Counted from the first letter of the stretch, positions 20,055-31,036 are shown. The stretch: 64,000 nucleotides of DNA from Enterococcus raffinosus (GCF_018917525.1 NZ_JAHLOS010000006.1:1-64000); one strand, 5' to 3'. The notes: a model not told the origin generated them from the letters alone. A program made the numbers and translations.

Positions 20055-21248
20055 TTATGTGTGATACAACGCATTCACTTCGACATATTTATAGGTTAAA
20101 TCACAGCCCCATGCTTGTCCGCTTTGCTCACCGATATTCAGATCAACGGTAATATTGATTTTTTCCTTCTCCAAAGTCTGTTTCATCAAAGCTTCGTCAA
20201 ATTCCTGCGGCTGGCTGTTTTTCAATAATTGCTGATCGCCAATCCACATGTCTATTTTTTCAGGATCAGTGTGGGAGCCGGCATAACCGACTGCGCAAAT
20301 GATTCGTCCCCAATTGGGATCTTCGCCGAACATCGCCGTTTTTACTAAACTAGAACCGACCACCTTCTTCGCGACTAAACGTGCCTCGCTGCCGTTCAGA
20401 GCACCAACTACTTGTGCTTCGATCAATTTAGTCGCGCCTTCGCCATCTTTGGCTATCTTCTTCGCTAACGTCTCACTGACTAGTTGAAACATCGCGACGA
20501 ATTTTTCAAACGCTTCGGAATTTTTTTCGATCACAGGGTTTTCTGCCAAGCCATTGGCTAAGACCAGCACCATATCGTTGGTGGATGTATCCCCATCAAC
20601 AGTGATTTGATTGAAGGTCGTTTCAGTTTTATCTGCCAAGACTTCCTGCAGCAGTTCCTCAGAGATTTGAGCATCGGTTGTAATGAATGCCAGCATCGTT
20701 GCCATATTCGGATGGATCATTCCTGAGCCTTTAGCTACACCAGCCATTGTTACCTGCTGACCATTGATTTCTTCCGTAATGACGATTTCCTTTGTCGCTG
20801 TGTCGGTTGTCAATATGGCTTCATGAAAAGCGTAGGGTTCTTGCTTCTGCAAATCAATGTTGCTAATTCCTGCTTCGATGATTTCCATTGGTAACTGTTT
20901 GCCAATCACACCAGTTGAAGCAACAGCCACACTCTCTTGGGCGATCTTCAAATGAGCTCCTGTTAATTCCTGCATCTCTTTGGCATTTTCCATTCCCAGC
21001 TTTCCAGTACAAGCATTAGCAATACCTGAATTGACTACCACTGCTTGAATGGTGGCATCCTTCATTGCTTCTTTTGTAACGAAAATTGGTGCTGCCTTCA
21101 CTTGGTTTGTCGTATAAACTGCCGCAGCATTGGCAGGAACCTCTGAATAAATGACGCCTAAATCTTTCTTCTCTTTTTTTAATCCTGCATGTAAGCCAGT
21201 GGCATAGAAGCCTTTAGGACTGGCGATTGTTCCATCTATGATTTGCAT
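20055..21248 (-). CDS. argJ: Glutamate N-acetyltransferase / amino-acid acetyltransferase
   Basis: ArgJ transfers the acetyl group from acetylornithine to glutamate, closing the acetyl cycle; some forms also use acetyl-CoA. The 397-aa precursor contains the autoprocessing site [14 protein letters not shown], where cleavage before the Thr yields two chains. The ATG reading MQIIDGT was chosen, as GGAG lies 10 nt upstream; a GTG three codons earlier is worse spaced. No separate argA or argE is visible here, so a bifunctional role is plausible. Confidence 0.95.
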   Translation of the reverse strand: MQIIDGTIASPKGFYATGLHAGLKKEKKDLGVIYSEVPANAAAVYTTNQVKAAPIFVTKEAMKDATIQAVVVNSGIANACTGKLGMENAKEMQELTGAHLKIAQESVAVASTGVIGKQLPMEIIEAGISNIDLQKQEPYAFHEAILTTDTATKEIVITEEINGQQVTMAGVAKGSGMIHPNMATMLAFITTDAQISEELLQEVLADKTETTFNQITVDGDTSTNDMVLVLANGLAENPVIEKNSEAFEKFVAMFQLVSETLAKKIAKDGEGATKLIEAQVVGALNGSEARLVAKKVVGSSLVKTAMFGEDPNWGRIICAVGYAGSHTDPEKIDMWIGDQQLLKNSQPQEFDEALMKQTLEKEKINITVDLNIGEQSGQAWGCDLTYKYVEVNALYHT

Positions 21249-21270
21249 ACTCTTCACACTCCGACATTTT

Positions 21271-22302
21271 TTATGGATAAATTGGTACTAGGTTTAGACC
21301 AGTGGTTTCAGGCCAACCGGCTAGATGATTTAGATTATGAACGGCTTGTCCAGCGGCGCCCTTTACTAAATTATCCAATACTGTAACAACAGTAATGATA
21401 TTGGTCACTTCATTGTAAGCTACTCCAATATCACAGAAATTCGAGCCAACGATCTGCCGCAAGTTCGGGTAAACATCTTGTGCTTGAACTCGGACAAAAG
21501 GCTTTTCTTGATAAAAGGTTTGAAAGATTTCTAAAACCTTTTCTTGAGTCAGCTTTTCCTTACTGCGAGCATAGGTTGTAATAAAAATGCCGCGAGTCAC
21601 TGGAATTAAGGAAGTCGAAAATTGGATCGCTGGAATATTTTCATTCCATTGCTTTAATTGCTGCATGATTTCTGGAATATGCTGGTGACTGTTCATTTTG
21701 TACAGTGTCATATTTTCATTGCTGTTAACAAAATGACTAGACTCCGATAAATTCTTGCCTGCCCCGGATAAACCAGATTTTGCATCCACGATGATCGAAT
21801 CGCTTTCGATGATGTCTTGCTGAACCAGCGGTGCCAAAGATAAAAGTGTTCCCGTAGCATAGCATCCAGGGTTAGCGATTAATTTTGACGAAGGTTCTGC
21901 ATAAAAATCAGCTAGTCCGTAATGAGCATTTTGTAAAATTTCAAAGGGCGCACTTGAATTTTTATACCATTTTTCATATTGTCCATCTGTTTTTAATCGA
22001 AAATCACCTGAAAGGTCAATAACTGGAAAATCAGCCTTCACAAAAGTTGTGGCGATCTCTTTAGAAATCCCTGATGGTGTAGCAAAAAAGACTAAGTCTG
22101 ACTGCTCCATGATTTTCGTAGAATCAATTGGTTCCAAAGGGAGGTCCAACAAGCGATTTAAATGGGGCAGATACTCATCGATATCTTTGCCGTTTTGCGA
22201 ATGACTGTGAATAGAGCTGATCTCTACCTTAGGATGCTGCAACAGTATTCGGACCAACTCGATCCCACTGTAGCCCGTCACTCCGATAATCGAAACTTTC
22301 AT
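21271..22302 (-). CDS. argC: N-acetyl-gamma-glutamyl-phosphate reductase
   Basis: ArgC reduces acetylglutamyl phosphate to the semialdehyde with NADPH. The 343-aa protein begins with the dinucleotide motif [10 protein letters not shown] and has the catalytic Cys in [13 protein letters not shown] and a His in [20 protein letters not shown] precedes the ATG. It is the first gene of argC-argJ-argB-argD and has a strong promoter about 130 nt upstream. Confidence 0.96.
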   Translation of the reverse strand: MKVSIIGVTGYSGIELVRILLQHPKVEISSIHSHSQNGKDIDEYLPHLNRLLDLPLEPIDSTKIMEQSDLVFFATPSGISKEIATTFVKADFPVIDLSGDFRLKTDGQYEKWYKNSSAPFEILQNAHYGLADFYAEPSSKLIANPGCYATGTLLSLAPLVQQDIIESDSIIVDAKSGLSGAGKNLSESSHFVNSNENMTLYKMNSHQHIPEIMQQLKQWNENIPAIQFSTSLIPVTRGIFITTYARSKEKLTQEKVLEIFQTFYQEKPFVRVQAQDVYPNLRQIVGSNFCDIGVAYNEVTNIITVVTVLDNLVKGAAGQAVHNLNHLAGWPETTGLNLVPIYP

Positions 22303-22429
22303 ATAAACCCCTCCTTTTCCTATTAATGATAGAAAGTTTCAAAAGACAAAACTTTCCTCTAATGTTCAAGCCGTATAGCATTCTTGGAATTGAATAATAA
22401 TACGATTAGAAAGCTGCTATTTCTGACGA

Positions 22430-22457
22430 TTATACGTGTAGTGTTTATACAAGTCAA
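22430..22457 (-). promoter_or_regulatory. argC promoter
   Basis: TTGACT (22457-22452) and TATAAT (22435-22430) occur on the minus strand with about 16 bp between. The spacer contains TGTATAAACACTACACG, which could hold an arginine-repressor half site. Confidence 0.75.
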
Positions 22458-22474
22458 TGGTTTTTTATAAATTA

Positions 22475-22504
22475 TTTTGCATATTTTATCGAAAATATGC
22501 AAAA
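22475..22504. promoter_or_regulatory. 13-bp inverted repeat upstream of the arg promoter, candidate operator
   Basis: TTTTGCATATTTT and AAAATATGCAAAA are perfect inverted arms around ATCG. It lies about 18 bp before the argC -35. Position and AT-rich symmetry suit an ArgR/AhrC operator, but the sequence is not a textbook ARG box. Confidence 0.45.
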
Positions 22505-22521
22505 TCAGCTTTTGAATATAC

Positions 22522-22566
22522 AAAAAAGGAGCAAACGCCCGCTTTCACGAGTGTTTGCTCCTTTCA
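22522..22566 (-). terminator. fhs terminator
   Basis: AAAGGAGCAAAC pairs with GTTTGCTCCTTT, then TTTTTT on the minus strand, just after the fhs stop. Confidence 0.9.
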
Positions 22567-22571
22567 TTATT

Positions 22572-24245
22572 TTAAAACAAGCCGATAGCATTTCCTTTTT
22601 CATCAACATCCATATTTAAAGCAGCAGGTTTCTTAGGCAATCCCGGCATCGTCATGACGTCGCCGGTCAGCGCAACGACAAAGCCTGCACCGATCTTCGG
22701 TACAAATTCGCGGATTGTCACATCAAAATCAATTGGAGCCCCTAATTTACTTGGGTCGTCTGATAATGAATATTGCGTCTTCGCCATACAAACAGGCAAA
22801 CGATCCCAGCCGTATTTCTTGAAGCTGGCCAATTGTTGCTGTGCTTTCTTACTATAGATAACTTCATTTCCACCGTAAATCTCGCGGACAATCGTTTCAA
22901 CCTTTTCAGTTAAATCATCGTGCTCGCGACTAAAGATTGAATGGAAATTGTTTTCTTCAGTTGCAATTGTTTCAACAATCGTTTGCGCCAAATCAATTCC
23001 GCCATCAGGTCCTTTTTCCCAAACGCTAGCTAACTCAACTTTCACATTTTCTTGTTCGCAAAGCTCTTTTAATAGCGAAATTTCCTTATCCGTATCACTG
23101 ATAAATTCGTTGATAGCAACAACCACAGGTAAACCATACTTGCGCATATTGCGAATATGCTTGGCTAAGTTACTGAAACCTTCTTTCAAGGCATCAAGAT
23201 TTTCCATACTTAAATCAGCTTTAGCCATTCCTCCGTGCATCTTCAGTGCTCTGATCGTCGCTACGATTACCACAGCATCAGGCGCCTTGCCTAAACTTGG
23301 TACCTTAATATCCAAGAATTTTTCTCCGCCAAGATCTGCTCCAAAGCCCGCTTCTGTGACCACATAATCTCCACAATGCAGCGCAGCGCGCGTTGCTAGA
23401 ATACTATTACAGCCATGAGCAATATTCGCAAATGGTCCGCCATGGACAAATGCCGGTGTTTGGTAAATCGTTTGAACTAAATTAGGCTTGATTGCGTCTT
23501 TCAGAACCAGGGCTAGTGCTCCTTCCACCTTCAAATCACCAACTGTTACAGGCTCACGATCAAAGGTATAGGCTACAACGATATTTGATAAACGGTGCTT
23601 CAGATCTTCAATATCTGTTGACAGGCATAGGATTGCCATGATTTCGCTGGCAACAGTAATGTCAAAGCCATCTTCGCGAGGAACCCCATTGATCGGACCG
23701 CCCAAGCCAACAGTAATATGGCGCAGCTCACGATCATTCAGATCAACAACCCGTTTCCAAATCACGCGTCGGGCATCGATGTTTAATTGATTTCCTTGAT
23801 GGATGTGGTTATCCAGTAAGGCTGATAAGGCATTATTCGCTGTTGTGATCGCGTGCATATCTCCAGTGAAGTGCAGATTAATATCCTCCATCGGCAATAC
23901 CTGTGCGTAGCCACCGCCAGTTGCGCCACCTTTGATCCCCATGACTGGTCCTAAAGAAGGCTCGCGTAAAGCAATCACGGTTTTCTTTCCAATTTTATTT
24001 AAAGCATCGCCTAATCCGATCGTAACAGTTGATTTTCCTTCCCCTGCCGGCGTTGGATTGATCGAAGTGACAAGGATCAATTTTCCTTCTGGATTTTCTT
24101 TCATCCGTTCTAACGCATCAAACTCGATTTTTGCTTTGTATTTGCCATGCAATTCCAAATCATCAAAAGATAAGTTGATTTTTTCTGCGACCTCCGTAAT
24201 TGGTGCTAAAGTCGTCGCTTGAGATATTTCGATATCAGTTTTCAT
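22572..24245 (-). CDS. fhs: Formate-tetrahydrofolate ligase
   Basis: Fhs makes 10-formyl-THF from formate, THF and ATP, supplying one-carbon units for purines and initiator formyl-Met. The 557-aa protein has the P-loop-like [18 protein letters not shown] near residue 65 and the family motifs [18 protein letters not shown] and [19 protein letters not shown] precedes the ATG. It is monocistronic, with a TATAAT about 80 nt upstream (near 24305) and its own terminator. Confidence 0.97.
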   Translation of the reverse strand: MKTDIEISQATTLAPITEVAEKINLSFDDLELHGKYKAKIEFDALERMKENPEGKLILVTSINPTPAGEGKSTVTIGLGDALNKIGKKTVIALREPSLGPVMGIKGGATGGGYAQVLPMEDINLHFTGDMHAITTANNALSALLDNHIHQGNQLNIDARRVIWKRVVDLNDRELRHITVGLGGPINGVPREDGFDITVASEIMAILCLSTDIEDLKHRLSNIVVAYTFDREPVTVGDLKVEGALALVLKDAIKPNLVQTIYQTPAFVHGGPFANIAHGCNSILATRAALHCGDYVVTEAGFGADLGGEKFLDIKVPSLGKAPDAVVIVATIRALKMHGGMAKADLSMENLDALKEGFSNLAKHIRNMRKYGLPVVVAINEFISDTDKEISLLKELCEQENVKVELASVWEKGPDGGIDLAQTIVETIATEENNFHSIFSREHDDLTEKVETIVREIYGGNEVIYSKKAQQQLASFKKYGWDRLPVCMAKTQYSLSDDPSKLGAPIDFDVTIREFVPKIGAGFVVALTGDVMTMPGLPKKPAALNMDVDEKGNAIGLF

Positions 24246-24382
24246 AAAAACTCCCTTTCCCGAACGTTACTCAGAAAAATACACTTTTTTATTCGTTCCT
24301 TTTTATTATAACGAATTTTTTAGAGAAAAACACCACTTAGAATCACCAAACTTATTGATTCGCATTTTTTGTTTCCATCACG

Positions 24383-24388
24383 TATAAT
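24383..24388 (+). promoter_or_regulatory. -10 box of the cold-shock gene
   Basis: TATAAT lies 32 nt before the ATG, with only a weak -35 match upstream (near 24361-24366). Confidence 0.4.
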
Positions 24389-24419
24389 AAAACCAGCAAT
24401 TGCAAAGGGGTGTTGCGTA

Positions 24420-24620
24420 ATGAATAGTGGCATTGTTAAATGGTTTGATGAAAAAAAAGGGTATGGTTTTATTGCCTATGATGAAAATCAAGAAGTTTTT
24501 GTTCATTTCACCGCGATTGAGGAAGAAGGATTCAAAAGCTTGGATCCTGGTGACGAAGTTGAATTTGTAATTGTGGAAGGTGCTCGCGGCATGCAAGCAG
24601 CTCATGTAAAAAAGAAATAA
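24420..24620 (+). CDS. csp: Cold-shock protein
   Basis: A 66-aa single-domain cold-shock protein that binds single-stranded RNA and DNA. RNP1 is KGYGFIAY and RNP2 is VFVHFTAI. The longer open frame from 24369 has no support; AAAGGGGTG lies 9 nt upstream of the ATG at 24420, which begins the classic [10 protein letters not shown]. It is monocistronic, convergent with ebsA and shares its terminator. Confidence 0.95.
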   Translation: MNSGIVKWFDEKKGYGFIAYDENQEVFVHFTAIEEEGFKSLDPGDEVEFVIVEGARGMQAAHVKKK

Positions 24621-24652
24621 ACGAAAAGATCAGTCATGACTGATCTTTTCGT
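24621..24652. terminator. Bidirectional terminator, csp / ebsA
   Basis: GAAAAGATCAGT and ACTGATCTTTTC form a perfect hairpin flanked by A and T runs. It contains the last codons and stop (24630) of ebsA. Confidence 0.85.
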
Positions 24653-25064
24653 TTTCTTCTCTGATCTCAATTTCTGGATAGAACGTCATAAAGTCTTTGA
24701 TAAAGGCTTCTTTTCTTTTTTTACGCATGGCAAAATGAAAAGAAGCTCCGCTAAGTCCTTTTCGCTGGATGATTACCCCGTCTTTACACGGCGTTAAATA
24801 ATCGATATGCTCTCGTAAAAGTGTCTCCAGGCGCCAAAACCTGGCATAACGGACTCTTATCCCGGTTTCGTCAATGTTTAAATAGCGATGAAGGCCAACA
24901 ACAGCAAATAAAATGGCAATACCGATTACAATATTTCCCTGTAAATAAGGCCGCGTTTTTTCCAAGGTCAGAATCAATCCATAAAAAAGAACAATAAAGG
25001 TCAACGACCAATAAATGATGCTGATTGACAGCTCCGGTTGCCAAAAATAGCGTTTTTTCTTCAT
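24630..25064 (-). CDS. ebsA: EbsA-like membrane protein
   Basis: The 144-aa protein has two membrane segments near residues 14-33 and 42-62, then a PH-like cytoplasmic part. The start MKKKRYFWQPELSISIIYWS resembles EbsA, an enterococcal protein linked to expression of the pheromone binding substance and cell-envelope traits. The identification is from recalled family resemblance. AGGAG precedes the ATG. It is divergent from the RNase H gene, with only 33 nt between. Confidence 0.75.
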   Translation of the reverse strand: MKKKRYFWQPELSISIIYWSLTFIVLFYGLILTLEKTRPYLQGNIVIGIAILFAVVGLHRYLNIDETGIRVRYARFWRLETLLREHIDYLTPCKDGVIIQRKGLSGASFHFAMRKKRKEAFIKDFMTFYPEIEIREENEKISHD

Positions 25065-25097
25065 TCATATACTCCTACTCTAAAAAGGATGGTCATT

Positions 25098-25484
25098 ATG
25101 TTAAAAGTTTATACTGATGCTGCTACGAATACGCAAAAGAGCGGCGGCGGCATTCTAATTATTTCTGAAAAACAAAAACAGCTTGCGATCTCACTGCCTG
25201 AAACCAACAATCATCAAGCGGAATTAGCAGTGATTCTCCATGCTCTAAACTATTTGATCGAACAAAAACTGAATGATCAAACGGTTTTACTCTATTCCGA
25301 TAGTAAAACTGCAATAAAAATTTTAGACCAAGGACAGACAAAAAACAAGCTCTTTCAGCCATATTTATCAGAGTTTAATGAATTAGCACCGCAATTTCCC
25401 TTGCTGGTTCTTCAATGGATTCCAGAAGCAAAAAATAAAGGGGCGGACAATCTTGCCCGCCAAGGTTTGCGAAAAAAATTATAA
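25098..25484 (+). CDS. RNase HI family protein
   Basis: The 128-aa protein resembles type 1 RNase H, which cuts RNA in RNA-DNA hybrids. The acidic catalytic set is visible: D in KVYTDAAT, E in HQAELAVILHAL, D in LYSDSKTAI and D in KGADNLARQG. AAAGGA lies 8 nt before the ATG chosen; an ATG at 25089 lies within the site. The gene ends 6 bp inside cls on the opposite strand. Such short forms are often second RNase H paralogues. Confidence 0.9.
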   Translation: MLKVYTDAATNTQKSGGGILIISEKQKQLAISLPETNNHQAELAVILHALNYLIEQKLNDQTVLLYSDSKTAIKILDQGQTKNKLFQPYLSEFNELAPQFPLLVLQWIPEAKNKGADNLARQGLRKKL

Positions 25485-26939
25485 AACAGGTGATAATAAG
25501 CGTGAAAAACGTTGCTTGAAATTCAACCAGTGAGATTGGTTTGCGATTATTTCATCTGTTAATAAAATACATTCCTTCATGTCCTCTTCAAAAATTGTCC
25601 GGAATAGCTGTGCGATCTCTGGATCATAAATAAAGCTGCTGACCTCAAAGTTCAATTCATAACTGCGGATATCCTGATTGGTTGAGCCAAAGCTAGCCAG
25701 CTCATCATCAACGACAATTGTTTTGGAATGTAAGAAGCCATCGGCATAGTGATAAATCTTCACGCCTCGCTGATGTAAATAATTCGCATAGTATTGAGTC
25801 GCTCGGTAAATGAATGGATGATCCGGCATGTTTGGAACCATGATCCGTACATCAATCCCTGATCGTACTGCAATCAAAATAGCGGAAATCATCGTCTCAT
25901 CTGGTACAAGATAAGGACTTTGGATCCACACGCTTTTCTCAGCCGCCAAGATCATCCGAACAAAGCCGTCTTTAATAATCTGTTCGCTGGAGTCAGGACC
26001 ATCCGCAACAATCTGCATAGGGACACCTTTTTCGATCTGCTTTTGCGGCAGAACAAAATACTCTGGCAAATAGCTCATCCGGTCGGCTTTATTTTTTACA
26101 GAAGCATTCCAATCGCGAATAAAAATTTCCTGCAAGGTGAAACTAGCCGTTCCTTCTATTCGACCGTGCGTATCGCGCCATCTTCCAAAACGTTTAGATT
26201 CTCCAAGATACTGATCGCCGACATTAAAACCACCCGTCCAGCTGATCTGTCCATCTATGACAACGATCTTTCGATGTAAGTGGTAATTCAAACGTGTTTT
26301 AGCCAAAATATTTCTTGAAGTAATAAACGGCGCAACTTTTCCGCCATTTTTAATCAAGGTCTCAAAAAACTTTTTGTTCGTCTTCGGTGACCCCCATGGA
26401 TCATAGATCATCCGAACTTCCACACCTTCAGCGGCCTTATCCTCTAAAATACGCATAAAGCGATTACCGATGCGGTCATTGAAGAACGCATAGTATTCCA
26501 CGTGAATGGTACTTTGAGCTTCCCGCAGGTCTTTAAATAGACGTTCGAATTTCTCTGTGCCGTCTAAGAAAAATTCCAGGTTATTCCGAATTGCTAACGG
26601 CGATTCATCCAAATTTTTAAAATATTTTACTAGCGCTGTTGCTGCTGGATACAATTGATCCGGCTCATTGTAATCCACATGCCGATTGTCTTGTTGAATA
26701 ATTTCGTTGATTTCCTTAACACGGTCCTCATCTTCTTGTTCAAACAGATACATCGTTTCCCCATCGATACCGCGACCGCAAAAGGCATAAATTAAAAATC
26801 CAATGACTGGCAAAAAAATCAATGTTAACAGCCAAGCCCAAATCGTTGTAATATTCCGCGGTTTACGAAAAACAGTAATGATTGCCCCCACTAAGTTGAC
26901 AATAAAAATAAATAAAATAATTTGCTCAATAATTCCCAA
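25479..26939 (-). CDS. cls: Cardiolipin synthase
   Basis: Cls condenses two phosphatidylglycerols into cardiolipin and glycerol. The 486-aa protein has two N-terminal membrane helices (about 5-25 and 32-52) and two phospholipase D motifs: HLHRKIVVIDG with GGFN, and HSKTIVVDDELASFGSTN. It starts with TTG, preceded by AGAGGGGACCAT; no ATG is available nearby. The 3' end overlaps the RNase H gene tail to tail. Confidence 0.95.
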   Translation of the reverse strand: MGIIEQIILFIFIVNLVGAIITVFRKPRNITTIWAWLLTLIFLPVIGFLIYAFCGRGIDGETMYLFEQEDEDRVKEINEIIQQDNRHVDYNEPDQLYPAATALVKYFKNLDESPLAIRNNLEFFLDGTEKFERLFKDLREAQSTIHVEYYAFFNDRIGNRFMRILEDKAAEGVEVRMIYDPWGSPKTNKKFFETLIKNGGKVAPFITSRNILAKTRLNYHLHRKIVVIDGQISWTGGFNVGDQYLGESKRFGRWRDTHGRIEGTASFTLQEIFIRDWNASVKNKADRMSYLPEYFVLPQKQIEKGVPMQIVADGPDSSEQIIKDGFVRMILAAEKSVWIQSPYLVPDETMISAILIAVRSGIDVRIMVPNMPDHPFIYRATQYYANYLHQRGVKIYHYADGFLHSKTIVVDDELASFGSTNQDIRSYELNFEVSSFIYDPEIAQLFRTIFEEDMKECILLTDEIIANQSHWLNFKQRFSRLLSPVL

Positions 26940-27037
26940 ATGGTCCCCTCTTTTCAGAAAAATAATTCTCTCATTTGAATTATACCTAAACCGCCTTATT
27001 AATAAAAGAAAGTCGCTATGGAATACTCATATTCTCA

Positions 27038-27074
27038 TAAAAAAAGGACAGTGTCACGAAGATACTGTCCTTTA
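27038..27074 (-). terminator. alaS terminator
   Basis: AAAGGACAGTATC pairs with GACACTGTCCTTT and is followed by TTTTTT on the minus strand. Confidence 0.88.
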
Positions 27075-27083
27075 ATAAGAAAA

Positions 27084-29717
27084 TTAAGCTAACCAGTTGG
27101 CTACTTCAGCTAATGCATCCGCTAGACCGGCTGGATTTTTCCCGCCAGCTTGTGCCATATCTGGACGGCCGCCTCCGCCTCCGCCGACTTTCGGCGCGAT
27201 TGCTTTAATCAGATCGCCAGCCTTTAAACCTTTTTCATTTGCTGCTGGGCTCATCGCCGCAAGCAGATTTACTTTTTCACCTTGCACAGTTCCTAAAACT
27301 AAAACATCTGACAAGGCTTTTTGTTTCCATTGATCCGCCAATTGACGCAATTGATTCATATCTTTCACGTTGACTTGGGCAGTAATCACTGTCGTACCGT
27401 TGATTTCTTTGACATCTTTGAAAACATCACCCGCTTGTTGATTCGCTAATTTTGTGGCTAGTTGTTCATTTTCTTTTTGCAGCTCACGTAATTGCTGTTG
27501 CAATTGCTCGGTTTTGCTAACAACTTCTTTGATTTGCGGTGATTTCACGATTTGTGCTACTTGTAGCAGCTGTTCTTCTTCTTCACGGAAGGCTTCATAG
27601 GCTTCTTTGCCTGTCAATGCCTCGATCCGACGAACACCAGCTCCAATTCCTGATTCAGAAACAATCTTGAACAAGCCAATATCTTCTGTATTAACGACAT
27701 GTGTTCCACCGCATAGCTCGATCGACCAGTCGCCGATGTTGACTACACGTACATCATGTCCGTATTTTTCACCAAATAAGGCCATCGCGCCCATATTTTT
27801 CGCCGTATCGATATCGGTTTCGATCGTTACTACTGGAATAGCTTCCCAAATTTTTTGGTTGACGATTTTTTCCATTTCTTTTAGTTCAACTGCTGTCACC
27901 TGACCGAAATGTGTAAAGTCAAAACGTAAATGCTTGTCCGTCACTAATGAACCGGCTTGGTTCGCGTGATCGCCTAACACTTCCTTCAAGGCTTTATGCA
28001 AAACGTGCGTTGCCGTATGATTTTTGATGATCTTATTGCGGTACGCCGCATTGACCTGCAAGAAGTATTTTTCGCCTTCTTTTAATGACGCAAGCACTTC
28101 AACGGTATGCAGTGCTTGACCATTTGGTGCCTTTTGGACATCGGTCACGTTAGCGATGATTTGTCCCTCGCTATCCACGATCATCCCAATATCTGCGATT
28201 TGTCCACCCATCTCAGCGTAAAATGGTGTTTCTGCGAAAATCAAGCGTGCTTCGCCTTCACCGACCATATCAACGATTGCATCGTCCTTTAGGATCACCA
28301 GCAATTCACTTTCGCTTTCCAAATGATCATAGCCGACAAACTTGCTTGCTACTTTGATATCGCCTAATAAAGCGGTTTGAACGCCCATTGATTTTTCTGT
28401 TGTACGAGCAGCCCGGGCACGTTCTTTTTGTGCCTGCATTTCCACATCGAAGCCTTCGTGATCGACTTTTAAGCCTTCATCTTCCGCGACTTCTTCCGTC
28501 AATTCTACAGGGAAACCAAACGTATCGTACAATTTAAAAATAACTTTTCCGTCTAACGTTGTTTCATTTTTCGCTTTTAAATCAGCTAACACATCATTTA
28601 ACATCGTAAGCCCATCATTGATGGTTTCATGGAAGCGTTCTTCTTCTGTCCGAACCACTTTTTGGATAAAGGCCTCTTGCTGTTTTACCTCTGGGTAGTA
28701 GCTGACCATGATTTCTCCTACGACTGGGACCAATTTGAATAAGAAGGCCTGATCAATTCCTAGTTTCTTCCCATGCATAACTGCACGACGCAACAAGCGG
28801 CGTAAAACGTAACCACGCCCTTCATTTGATGGCAGAGCCCCATCACCGATCGCAAACGCCAATGAACGAATGTGGTCCGCAATCACCTTGAAGGAAACAT
28901 CCATTTGTTTATCCACGCCATATTTCTTGCCGCTCAATTCTTCAACCTTGCCAATAATTGGTAAAAATAAATCTGTTTCAAAGTTAGTTGGTGCATCCTG
29001 AATGATCGAAACCATCCGTTCAAGCCCCATCCCCGTATCAATATTTTGATGTGGCAATGGTTCATAGGTGCCCTGTGGAGTGTGGTTAAATTCTGAAAAG
29101 ACCAGATTCCAGATTTCTAGATAGCGTTCGTTTTCGCCGCCAGGATAATTTTCTGGATCGTCTTCAGCTAAATCGTTAAAGGCTTCGCCGCGGTCATAGA
29201 AAATTTCTGAGTCGGGACCGCTTGGGCCAGCACCAAGATCCCAGAAGTTGTCTTCAATTTCAACCACATGGTCTGCTGGAATCCCGACTTCTTCTAACCA
29301 GATGCGTTTTGCTTCTTTATCTTCAGGATAAACCGTTACATACAATTTATCTGGATCAAAGCCTATCCAATCTGGTGAAGTTAAGAATTCCCAAGCCCAC
29401 TCAATGGCTTCCACCTTGAAATAATCACCAATCGAGAAATTTCCTAGCATTTCAAACATCGTATGGTGACGTGCAGTTTTACCAACATTTTCAATATCGT
29501 TTGTCCGGATAGATTTTTGTGCATTAGCAATCCGTGGGTTTTCTGGTACGACACTACCATCAAAGTATTTCTTCATGGTCGCCACACCTGAGTTGATCCA
29601 TAACAACGTTGGATCATTTACTGGAACTAAAGATGCACTGGGTTCGATCATGTGCTCTTTGCTCTTAAAGAAATCTAAAAACATTTGGCGCACTTGTGCG
29701 CTTGATAATTTTTTCAT
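27084..29717 (-). CDS. alaS: Alanyl-tRNA synthetase
   Basis: AlaS charges tRNA-Ala. The 877-aa chain has the class II core ([27 protein letters not shown]), the editing-domain zinc motif with [12 protein letters not shown] and CGGTHV, and the C-terminal C-Ala domain ending in [15 protein letters not shown]. The ATG reading MKKLSSAQ follows AGAGGAGAACAG; the frame extends further upstream into the T-box but without a site. Expression is controlled by the T-box leader, rising when uncharged tRNA-Ala accumulates. Confidence 0.97.
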   Translation of the reverse strand: MKKLSSAQVRQMFLDFFKSKEHMIEPSASLVPVNDPTLLWINSGVATMKKYFDGSVVPENPRIANAQKSIRTNDIENVGKTARHHTMFEMLGNFSIGDYFKVEAIEWAWEFLTSPDWIGFDPDKLYVTVYPEDKEAKRIWLEEVGIPADHVVEIEDNFWDLGAGPSGPDSEIFYDRGEAFNDLAEDDPENYPGGENERYLEIWNLVFSEFNHTPQGTYEPLPHQNIDTGMGLERMVSIIQDAPTNFETDLFLPIIGKVEELSGKKYGVDKQMDVSFKVIADHIRSLAFAIGDGALPSNEGRGYVLRRLLRRAVMHGKKLGIDQAFLFKLVPVVGEIMVSYYPEVKQQEAFIQKVVRTEEERFHETINDGLTMLNDVLADLKAKNETTLDGKVIFKLYDTFGFPVELTEEVAEDEGLKVDHEGFDVEMQAQKERARAARTTEKSMGVQTALLGDIKVASKFVGYDHLESESELLVILKDDAIVDMVGEGEARLIFAETPFYAEMGGQIADIGMIVDSEGQIIANVTDVQKAPNGQALHTVEVLASLKEGEKYFLQVNAAYRNKIIKNHTATHVLHKALKEVLGDHANQAGSLVTDKHLRFDFTHFGQVTAVELKEMEKIVNQKIWEAIPVVTIETDIDTAKNMGAMALFGEKYGHDVRVVNIGDWSIELCGGTHVVNTEDIGLFKIVSESGIGAGVRRIEALTGKEAYEAFREEEEQLLQVAQIVKSPQIKEVVSKTEQLQQQLRELQKENEQLATKLANQQAGDVFKDVKEINGTTVITAQVNVKDMNQLRQLADQWKQKALSDVLVLGTVQGEKVNLLAAMSPAANEKGLKAGDLIKAIAPKVGGGGGGRPDMAQAGGKNPAGLADALAEVANWLA

Positions 29718-29735
29718 CTGTTCTCCTCTTTTCTC

Positions 29736-29950
29736 AAAAAAATAAAAACTACCACTGCAGTCAAGGACGAAAACTCGCGGTACCACCTTGATTGCAATGA
29801 TAGTTTGATCATTACCTCTTCAGCTCGTTAACGCTGAGTAGCGTTGATTTTTCAATCAAAAATTTTGGGAGCAATTTATCATACGCCACGTGCAGCTTTC
29901 AGCAATCGTGCACTTTCTGTGGAGGCGAAACGAATAAACCATATCCTTTT
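29736..29950 (-). promoter_or_regulatory. T-box riboswitch of alaS
   Basis: The minus strand contains the T-box core AAGGTGGTACCGCG (29789-29776). It is followed by the 3' half of a long terminator, where ACTATCATTGCA...TCAAGG pairs with CCTTGA...TGCAGTGGTAGT and TTTTTATTTTTTT follows. The upstream half (to about 29950) contains stem I. Alanine specificity is inferred from alaS; I could not assign the specifier codon with confidence. Confidence 0.93.
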
Positions 29951-29983
29951 AAGAGTATAGAAAAAAGTTTGTCAAAAGTCAAA

Positions 29984-31036
29984 CTAGATCTTGATTAAAA
30001 TCGCCTTACGATACAAATAATTACTTGGTGAGAGAATCTCCTCGTGCATCATCGTCGTTGTATTGCTGTAATAACTAGATAGCGGCAGAAAATCAACAAT
30101 CGGAATGCCAACCTGATTCTTCTTGTTGGTCAGTTTTAACACACTAGGATCTTCGGTTATCTCAAAACGCTCCATTGAGGTATCAAAGAATAAGCCAAAC
30201 ATATTCTCCTGCTCCATCATTTTCCGAACATTCTTACCGCGATATGGATCGGCGACATTTAAATCATTGCCCCAACGGAATAAACGGCGGCTGCCGGCAC
30301 CATTGACGTATTCCCACTGATCTTCTGTCAATAAGTCAAAATTCTTTTTGCGGATTTTTTTTCGCAGACTGGTATAGGTGTGCTCTTCATGACTAAACAC
30401 ATAGTAGCTGTCTGAGTGAGGAATCATTTCAATATACCAACGCCCCTCTTTTAACACGTTTTTAGGGAAGGTCCAAGTCATACTTTCTTCTGGCGTCAAG
30501 TTTGGTGATAATACGCTTTTGATTTCCTCTTCATAGGTTGAAAATTGATCCGCTTCCCCTGAAAAACTTCCAGTTACCGAATCATAGATTCCCAAATAGT
30601 TGGTTCCCGCGGGTAAAGCATGACGCTGAACAAACATTGGCGGGATTTGGACTTTACGCAAGCTTGACGTTTTATCATTTATTAGTTCCCCTAAAGAATC
30701 GACATCGAAAAAGTTATATTGTCCGCGTAATTCCTCTGGGATAATAATTTCTTGAGAGTTTGGTGCGGTTTCTAACAACGATAGACCTTTTGTGCCTAGG
30801 TTCCAGCCTAAAATTGCGTCTTTATTGCCTGGGATAAAGACAAACTCCTCTTCATCAATCAGCAACTGAAACGTTTGGCATTTAATACCGTACAAATCAA
30901 AATCCTTTAATTCAATATCTGAAATCTTCATCAATGGATTGACAAAATGAAGTAAAAGCTGGCTTAACAAGGTACGTTTTTCCTTTGGATTCAATCTCTT
31001 CCAATAGGACCAGTCTAATTGATCTAACAAGTTCAT
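29984..31036 (-). CDS. Unknown protein with an FGE-like C-terminal region
   Basis: The protein has about 350 aa. Around residue 250, LTEDQWEYVNGAGSRRLFRWGND resembles the LPTEAEWEYA...YPWGN signature of formylglycine-generating (SUMF1/EgtB-type) domains. No sulfatase is nearby, and the catalytic cysteines of such enzymes are not evident, so it may use only the fold. The N-terminal 200 residues match nothing I know. The ATG at 31036 has GGAGG 11 nt upstream. It is divergent from the GNAT gene and lies upstream of the alaS T-box. Function unknown. Confidence 0.6.
   Translation of the reverse strand: MNLLDQLDWSYWKRLNPKEKRTLLSQLLLHFVNPLMKISDIELKDFDLYGIKCQTFQLLIDEEEFVFIPGNKDAILGWNLGTKGLSLLETAPNSQEIIIPEELRGQYNFFDVDSLGELINDKTSSLRKVQIPPMFVQRHALPAGTNYLGIYDSVTGSFSGEADQFSTYEEEIKSVLSPNLTPEESMTWTFPKNVLKEGRWYIEMIPHSDSYYVFSHEEHTYTSLRKKIRKKNFDLLTEDQWEYVNGAGSRRLFRWGNDLNVADPYRGKNVRKMMEQENMFGLFFDTSMERFEITEDPSVLKLTNKKNQVGIPIVDFLPLSSYYSNTTTMMHEEILSPSNYLYRKAILIKI

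Noticed and set aside
22330-22400. Another copy of the palindromic repeat upstream of argC
   Set aside because: Only GCCGTATAGCATTC resembles R2; the right-hand block is missing, so chance similarity is likely.
22948-23367. 139-codon plus-strand frame opposite fhs
   Set aside because: It is antisense to highly conserved fhs sequence; length arises from its codon bias.
25920-26279. 119-codon plus-strand frame opposite cls
   Set aside because: It covers the phospholipase D core on the other strand and has no start signals.
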